DNA of 64,000 nucleotides from assembly GCA_002364615.1 (NCBI GenBank), contig DEYP01000004.1, forward strand, positions 1-64,000. Direction: 5' to 3'. The translations under genes and the position numbers were made by a program. This DNA comes from Arsukibacterium sp. UBA3155 (GTDB taxonomy: Bacteria; Pseudomonadota; Gammaproteobacteria; Enterobacterales; Alteromonadaceae). Below the pieces are notes generated by a model. It made no database searches, had not been told where the DNA came from, and worked only from the letters and a program-made list of their open reading frames with translations. Shown here one piece after another: positions 58,559-64,000 of this stretch (position 1 is its first letter; each line of letters starts with the position of its first letter).

Positions 58559-61500
58559 ATGGATACCAATAAAGGTATTATTGCCTGGTTTGCCCGCAAT
58601 AGCGTTGCGGCAAACTTGCTGATGGCCATTATTTTGGTGGCCGGTATTGCCGCTGTTTTTACGATAAAAAAGCAGGCTTTTCCAGAAATTGAATTGGAAG
58701 TGGTTAATATCCGGGTGGCGTATCTTGGCGCTGCACCACAAGAAGTGGAATCCGGGGTTATTGATAAAGTCGAAGAAAGCCTGCGCGCGGTTAACGGTAT
58801 CAAGCGCATTCGCTCTACTGCCGTTGAAGGTCTGGCGACCATTCGGGCTGAAATTGACTCTAACTACAAAGTACAGGAAGTGATGGACGAGATAAAAACC
58901 CAGGTTGGGTCTATTTCTTCCTTACCAGAACAAACAGAGCGCCCAGTAGTATATCGGGTGCGCTTTCAAAGTAATGTGATGTGGTTATCGTTATACGGCG
59001 ATGCACCGGAACGTACCTTAAAAGAGCTCGCTAAAGACATCCGGGATGAAATTAAAAAACAGCCGGGGGTGAGTAAAGTTGATGTAGTAGCAGCCCGTGA
59101 CTATGAGGTTGCGGTAGAAGTCCCTGAACTTAAATTAAAAGAATACGGTTTAACCCTGGATCAGGTTGTCACGGCAATTCGGGCCAGTTCAGTCGATTTG
59201 CCTGGTGGCGCTATCCGCTCTGAAAGCGGCAATATTTTACTGCGTACCAAAGGCCAGGCTTATAATCAGGCCGACTTTGACAATATCGTCTTGCTGAAAT
59301 TTGCCGATGGCAGCCGTCTTACCTTAGGCGAAATAGCCAACGTCAATGATGGTTTTATTGAGCGCAGTCGCTTAGCCACCTTTGACGGCAAAAACAGTGT
59401 ATCGATCCGGATTGACGCGGTAGGTGAAGACGATACGCTGCAAATTGCTGATACCGTTAAACAATACGTTAAAGATAAAAAAGCCAGTTTACCGCCAAGT
59501 GTGCAACTGGATTACTGGGGTGACTCCAGTTATTACCTGCAAGGCCGACTGGATTTAATGACCGGCAACTTACTGACCGGGGTTATTCTGGTGCTGCTGG
59601 CGCTAACCTTGTTTCTGGAGTTTCGGGTCGCCTTCTGGGTGATGGTGGGTATTCCGGTGTGCTTCCTGGGCGCACTGGCGATGCTGCCATTACCGATGTT
59701 CGATGTCTCGATTAATATGATAAGCCTGTTTGGTTTTATTCTGGTGCTGGGGATAGTGGTGGATGATGCCATTATAATTGGTGAAAGCGCCTATACCGAG
59801 ATTGAAAAGCGCGGTAAATCAACGGCAGCGGTAATTGCCGGGGCCCAGAAAGTTGCCATGCCGGCCACGTTTGGCGTGTTAACCACGATTGCGGCCTTTG
59901 TGCCAATGTTAATGGTTGGCGGGGGGCAGTCGGCGATATGGGAGTCAATTGCCTGGGTGGTGGTGTTATGTCTGGTGTTTTCGATTATTGAATCAAAACT
60001 TATTTTACCTACCCATATTGCCAATATGGATACTAAACCGTGGAACCCGGATAAGGGCGGTATTTACGCCTTAGGCCGGTTTGGCAGTAATACCTTAAAG
60101 CGGGTTCGCGAAGCGGTATCCCGTGTGCTTTACCGCTTTATTCATAATACTTACAAACCCTTTATCGAGCGGTGTATTCAACTGCGTTATCTGACCATGG
60201 CGTGCTTTTTTGCGCTGATGATCCTGATGATTGGCGTGCTGCAAGGTGGTTTTGTCCGTTGGGTGTTTTTCCCGAATATCCCCAGCGACTTTATTCAGGC
60301 CAATGTGCAAATGGAAGAGGGCGCATCGAACGAGGCGACCGTGCTGGCGATGCAGGAAATTGAAAAAGCCTTGCTGCGCGCCAACACTGAACTGGGACGT
60401 GAATTTAATGAAGATGTCATTAAGCACCGGTTGGTGTTTTTAAACAGCGATACCGCAGGTCAGCTGGTGGTCGAGCTTGAAAAAAGTGAAGATCGCGAAA
60501 TTGACGGCTTTGAGATTGCCAAGCGCTGGCGGGAGCAGATACCGGAAATACCGGGTTTAAAAACATTTAAAATTAACAGCTCTCCGATGGGCGGCGGTGG
60601 GGCTGATATTGCACTGCAATTGCGCGGTACCAACTTACAAAACCTGCAACTGGCCACTGAAGAGTTAAAAGCCAGATTGGCCGAGTATGCCGGGGTATTT
60701 GATATTGAGGACAATTTACTTGGCGGCAATGACGAAATTGTGCTGGCATTAAAACCAGAGGCCGAGTTACTGGGCATTAGCCTGGCCGACTTAGCTCGCC
60801 AGGTACGCTATGGATTTTATGGTGCTGAAGCCCAGCGCCTGCAGCGTAATGGCGAAGAAATAAAAGTAATGGTGCGCTACCCACAGGATGAGCGCCGCTC
60901 AATTGGTGATTTGGAAAACATGCGTATTCGCACGGCTAACGGCGGCGAAGTGCCGTTTTCCAGGGTAGCCAGCTATACCATGCAGCCAAGCTTCAGCGCC
61001 ATTAACCGGGTGAATGGTGAGCGGGCGGTAACCATTAGCGCCGCTGCCGATAAAACCCTGATTGAGCCGGCAAAAGTCGTTCGTGAAGTACAAAATAAAG
61101 TGATCAAAGAGCTGGAGCAAAAATACCTTGGCGTTACCGGGTCTTTAGACGGTGCCAGCCAGGATGAAATTGATGCCCAGGTTGATTTAATGAAAGCGGC
61201 GGTACTGGCGCTGTTTGCTATCTACGCGTTAATGGCGGTGCCACTTAAATCCTACAGTCAGCCACTCATCATTATGAGCGTGATCCCGTTTGGTTTAATT
61301 GGCGCTGTAGTGGGCCATATGCTACTTGGCCTGAGCCTGAGCATCATGTCGATTTTTGGCCTGGTGGCCTTAGCGGGGGTAGTGGTTAATGACAGTCTTA
61401 TTATGGTGGATTTTGTTAACCGGGCTCGCGAGCAGGGCATTGCCATTAAGCAGGCTGTGGTAGAAGCCGGTACTCAGCGCTTTCGGGCCATTTTACTCAC

Positions 61501-62080
61501 CTCGCTTACCACCTTTGTCGGGCTGGCACCTATTGTGCTTGAGCGCAGCTTACAGGCAAAAATTGTGGTGCCGATGGCGGTGTCCCTGGCATTCGGTATT
61601 CTGTTCGCGACAGTTATTACCCTGGTACTGATCCCGGCGCTATACGTTATTTTAGAGGATGTTAAGAAAGTTGTACCACAAGCTTTTAACAGTTTTGGCC
61701 GGGCCATTCGCAGTTATGCGCTGTTTAACCAACCCGATAGCCGGCGCGAGTTCTGGCAGTTTTTCTGGGTGCATATTGCGCTGTTGCTGGTATTGCTTAT
61801 TGTGGATGGTATTGTCGCCAGTACCGGCTTATTACCCAACGGTGTTATCGCCTTGTCATATTTAATTGCGATGACCTTGCCGATTACCGCCGCGATTTGC
61901 CGCCGTTTAGTCGATCTGGAATGGAGTCGTTGGTGGGCCTTGCTGTTGATTATTCCACTACTGGGTTTTGTGGCATTACTGATAATGACCTTATTCCCCG
62001 GTAAACATGCCGGGCAGGCTGATGCTGTGGATGAAATAATTGACCCAAGCCGCTCGCCGGTTAGTAACAGTAGTTATTAA
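58559..62080 (+). CDS. RND efflux permease with C-terminal DUF805 domain
   Basis: A proton-driven drug/solute exporter of 1173 residues. The first ~1035 residues are a normal RND permease with twelve transmembrane helices; TM4 carries the proton-relay pair in VLGIVVDDAIIIGES. It belongs to the group that includes MdtB/AcrF-like HAE1 pumps of marine bacteria. After the last RND helix (LVLIPALYVILEDVKK) a further ~110 residues (about 1053-1165) match DUF805: DSRREFWQFFWVHI, CRRLVDLEWSRWWALLLIIP and TLFPG. The ATG at 58559 follows GAGGG; the frame is open further upstream but overlaps the adaptor gene. This fusion is unusual. Confidence 0.9.
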   Translation: MDTNKGIIAWFARNSVAANLLMAIILVAGIAAVFTIKKQAFPEIELEVVNIRVAYLGAAPQEVESGVIDKVEESLRAVNGIKRIRSTAVEGLATIRAEIDSNYKVQEVMDEIKTQVGSISSLPEQTERPVVYRVRFQSNVMWLSLYGDAPERTLKELAKDIRDEIKKQPGVSKVDVVAARDYEVAVEVPELKLKEYGLTLDQVVTAIRASSVDLPGGAIRSESGNILLRTKGQAYNQADFDNIVLLKFADGSRLTLGEIANVNDGFIERSRLATFDGKNSVSIRIDAVGEDDTLQIADTVKQYVKDKKASLPPSVQLDYWGDSSYYLQGRLDLMTGNLLTGVILVLLALTLFLEFRVAFWVMVGIPVCFLGALAMLPLPMFDVSINMISLFGFILVLGIVVDDAIIIGESAYTEIEKRGKSTAAVIAGAQKVAMPATFGVLTTIAAFVPMLMVGGGQSAIWESIAWVVVLCLVFSIIESKLILPTHIANMDTKPWNPDKGGIYALGRFGSNTLKRVREAVSRVLYRFIHNTYKPFIERCIQLRYLTMACFFALMILMIGVLQGGFVRWVFFPNIPSDFIQANVQMEEGASNEATVLAMQEIEKALLRANTELGREFNEDVIKHRLVFLNSDTAGQLVVELEKSEDREIDGFEIAKRWREQIPEIPGLKTFKINSSPMGGGGADIALQLRGTNLQNLQLATEELKARLAEYAGVFDIEDNLLGGNDEIVLALKPEAELLGISLADLARQVRYGFYGAEAQRLQRNGEEIKVMVRYPQDERRSIGDLENMRIRTANGGEVPFSRVASYTMQPSFSAINRVNGERAVTISAAADKTLIEPAKVVREVQNKVIKELEQKYLGVTGSLDGASQDEIDAQVDLMKAAVLALFAIYALMAVPLKSYSQPLIIMSVIPFGLIGAVVGHMLLGLSLSIMSIFGLVALAGVVVNDSLIMVDFVNRAREQGIAIKQAVVEAGTQRFRAILLTSLTTFVGLAPIVLERSLQAKIVVPMAVSLAFGILFATVITLVLIPALYVILEDVKKVVPQAFNSFGRAIRSYALFNQPDSRREFWQFFWVHIALLLVLLIVDGIVASTGLLPNGVIALSYLIAMTLPITAAICRRLVDLEWSRWWALLLIIPLLGFVALLIMTLFPGKHAGQADAVDEIIDPSRSPVSNSSY

Positions 62081-62189
62081 GTAAATCTGAACAGCAAAAG
62101 AGGAACTAACGTAACTAGTGTGCGGCATTGCGATGGTTATAAGTGATTAAAACCTGAGCAATGCCGTTTATAGAGTTTATAAGGTAACG

Positions 62190-62450
62190 ATGAAAATAGT
62201 TTTTAGAGCCAACGATATTCTGGAAGCACACATTGTCGCCGGTATGCTGCACTCCTATGGTATTGAAGCCCATGTAGGTGGCCATTATCTGCAAGGTGCG
62301 GTAGGTGATGTGGCGCCGCTGGGTATTGCCAATATTCTGGTACAGGATGAAGACAGTGAGCAGGCTGAAAAGATTGTCGCCGAATATCAGAATAATACAG
62401 ACAGCCAGAGCGAACCTGACGATCCGCTGCTGGCCACTGAAGCTGATTAA
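62190..62450 (+). CDS. DUF2007 family protein
   Basis: An 86-residue acidic protein matching DUF2007 (putative signal-transducing, PII-like ferredoxin fold): IVFRANDILEAHIVAGMLHS near the N terminus, then YGIEAHVGGHYLQGAVGDV and ANILVQDEDSEQAEKIV. The N-terminal motif resembles the sequence-based description of a small ligand-binding domain; no ligand is known. It lies 109 bases after the permease, with TAAGGTAACG as ribosome site, and is convergent with the serine dehydratase gene. Confidence 0.85.
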   Translation: MKIVFRANDILEAHIVAGMLHSYGIEAHVGGHYLQGAVGDVAPLGIANILVQDEDSEQAEKIVAEYQNNTDSQSEPDDPLLATEAD

Positions 62451-62471
62451 GCTGGGGTTATGGCGGGGTGA

Positions 62472-63854
62472 TTAACACTCAATAATATTAACTGCCAGGC
62501 CGCCACGTGAGGTTTCTTTATACTTGGTTTGCATGTCGCGACCGGTATCCCACATGGTTTTAATTACTTTATCCAGCGATACTTTCTGATCGCCGCTACC
62601 ACGAAGTGCCAGCCGTGACGCATTTATGGCTTTAATTGAACCCATGGCATTACGTTCAATGCAGGGCACCTGCACTAAACCACCGACCGGATCGCAGGTT
62701 AAGCCCAGGTTATGCTCCATACCAATTTCTGCAGCGTTCTCCACATGCAGTGGTGTGCCACCTTGTATTTCCGTTAATGCCGCTGCCGCCATCGAGCAGG
62801 CTACGCCAACTTCGCCCTGACAACCGACTTCAGCGCCAGAGATAGAAGCATTTTTCTTATATAAAATACCAATCGCCGCTGCGGTTAGCAGATAGCGGGT
62901 GGCAATTTCCGGGCTGACCGGCTGAATAAATTTATCAAAATACATCAGTACTGCCGGAATAATGCCAGCCGCACCGTTAGTAGGCGCAGTCACTACCCGG
63001 CCACCGGCGGCGTTTTCTTCGTTAACCGCCAGTGCAAATAAATTTACCCAATCCATTACCTGCAACGGATCGCTGCTTTTTTCACTGATCAGGCGCTTAT
63101 ACAGCGCCGGCGCCCGACGTTTTACTTTTAAACCACCCGGTAGAATACCCTCGGTTTTAATGCCACGGTCAATACAAGCGCGCATGGTCAGCCAGATATT
63201 ATTCAGCTCACTTTCAATCTGAGCAGGCTTACGCAGCACTTTTTCATTTTCAAGCATTAAGCCCGATACTGATAAACCGTGCTCTTTGCACAGTGCCAAT
63301 AACTCAGTGCCAGATTCAAACGGATACGGTGGTGGGTTATCGGCAGCAAACTGACTGGCGGCCTCTTTTTCCCTGGCAAACTCTTCGGCTTTAACAATAA
63401 AGCCACCGCCAATTGAAAAATACACTTCGCGCAGCAATTCATTTTTGTTGCTATCAAAAGCCACCAACTCCATGCCATTGGAGTGTTCTTTTAAGGTTTT
63501 ACGCCGGTGAAACATAATAGCGCCGTCACGTGGAAATTTAACGCTCTGGCTTTGCGCCAGCTGCAACCGCTGACTGTCGTGCACCTGTTTGAGCAAGCCA
63601 TCGATGGTATCCGGGTCAATAGTCTCTGGTAAATAACCCGATAAACCGAGGATCACCGCCTTGCCGGTACCATGGCCAATACCGGTTTGGCCCAGTGAGC
63701 CGTATAACTCGACTTTAACACTGGCCACTTTCTCCAGCAGCGAAGCGTCGCTGAGGTTATCGGTAAATTTTTTGGCGGCACGCATCGGGCCAACAGTGTG
63801 TGAACTGGAGGGGCCAATGCCAATACTGAACATGTCAAAAGCACTGATAATCAT
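62472..63854 (-). CDS. sdaA: L-serine ammonia-lyase, iron-sulfur type
   Basis: Deaminates L-serine to pyruvate and ammonia with a [4Fe-4S] cluster. The 460-residue single-chain form contains both beta (residues 1-~150) and alpha domains. It begins [20 protein letters not shown]; cluster cysteines are in [22 protein letters not shown] and [12 protein letters not shown]. It could be sdaA or sdaB; I use sdaA only as the generic name. The 146 bases from its start to the window end show no other gene; the promoter should lie there. Confidence 0.93.
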   Translation of the reverse strand: MIISAFDMFSIGIGPSSSHTVGPMRAAKKFTDNLSDASLLEKVASVKVELYGSLGQTGIGHGTGKAVILGLSGYLPETIDPDTIDGLLKQVHDSQRLQLAQSQSVKFPRDGAIMFHRRKTLKEHSNGMELVAFDSNKNELLREVYFSIGGGFIVKAEEFAREKEAASQFAADNPPPYPFESGTELLALCKEHGLSVSGLMLENEKVLRKPAQIESELNNIWLTMRACIDRGIKTEGILPGGLKVKRRAPALYKRLISEKSSDPLQVMDWVNLFALAVNEENAAGGRVVTAPTNGAAGIIPAVLMYFDKFIQPVSPEIATRYLLTAAAIGILYKKNASISGAEVGCQGEVGVACSMAAAALTEIQGGTPLHVENAAEIGMEHNLGLTCDPVGGLVQVPCIERNAMGSIKAINASRLALRGSGDQKVSLDKVIKTMWDTGRDMQTKYKETSRGGLAVNIIEC

Positions 63855-64000
63855 ATTGGGTATCTATTCGTTTATTTTATGAAATTGCAGCTATTGTAAC
63901 GGAAGCGGGCCACTACTGTAAGCCGGGTGGTAACTGGTCGGGTGTTATTACCAAATGTATTGCTGAGTGGTCTAATAGGACCCGATTTGCTCACGCTAAC

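Overview
The window looks like core chromosome of a marine-type gammaproteobacterium of the Alteromonadales kind (Shewanella / Rheinheimera / Alishewanella neighbourhood; the genus cannot be fixed by eye). The grounds are the gene orders thrS-infC-rpmI-rplT, mnmA-hflD-purB, trxB-aat-bpt-infA facing cspD/clpS-clpA, and psrA-fadE, plus a monomeric isocitrate dehydrogenase and a leucine dehydrogenase. Coding density is high and most genes are intact housekeeping genes.

Layout. 0-10 kb: a tRNA-Val gene with a badly paired acceptor stem, a lipoprotein S9 peptidase, norM with a DUF3080 lipoprotein, riboflavin synthase, a small operon of a fructosamine kinase, a pteridine reductase and a zinc-ribbon-like protein, and a chemoreceptor. 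10-14 kb: the translation operon thrS-infC-rpmI-rplT, whose leader carries two mimics of the tRNA-Thr(GGU) anticodon arm. 14-26 kb: NlpE/META lipoprotein, hydrolase, upp, HD-GYP phosphodiesterase, TonB receptor, the PsrA-FadE fatty-acid module, leucine dehydrogenase. 26-34 kb: L16 hydroxylase, purB-hflD-mnmA, rluE, icd. 34-40 kb: nearly the whole bacterial N-degron pathway (clpS, clpA, aat, bpt) with infA, cspD and trxB. 44-64 kb: MscS channel, TrhA-like membrane protein, glycosyltransferase, basic KAP-tailed protein, Nif3/CmoM pair, TamAB, an orphan KAS III enzyme, a stand-alone CBM48 protein, an RND efflux pair whose permease carries a C-terminal DUF805 domain, and L-serine dehydratase.

The one clearly accessory stretch is 41.6-44.2 kb, between a secreted subtilisin-like protease and the MscS gene. 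It holds the decayed 3' end of an HlyD-type type I secretion adaptor, an AT-rich two-transmembrane orphan gene that starts inside the adaptor's last codons, a Y1/HUH transposase of the REP-associated (RAYT) type flanked by GGACAGGCAC / GTGCCTGTCC repeats in opposite orientation, a CATCGTCTCA decamer array, and an 87-bp 3' remnant of a second pre-peptidase-C-terminal (PPC) domain gene. This is the part most likely to hold something not yet described. No CRISPR array, rRNA, prophage or plasmid origin was seen.
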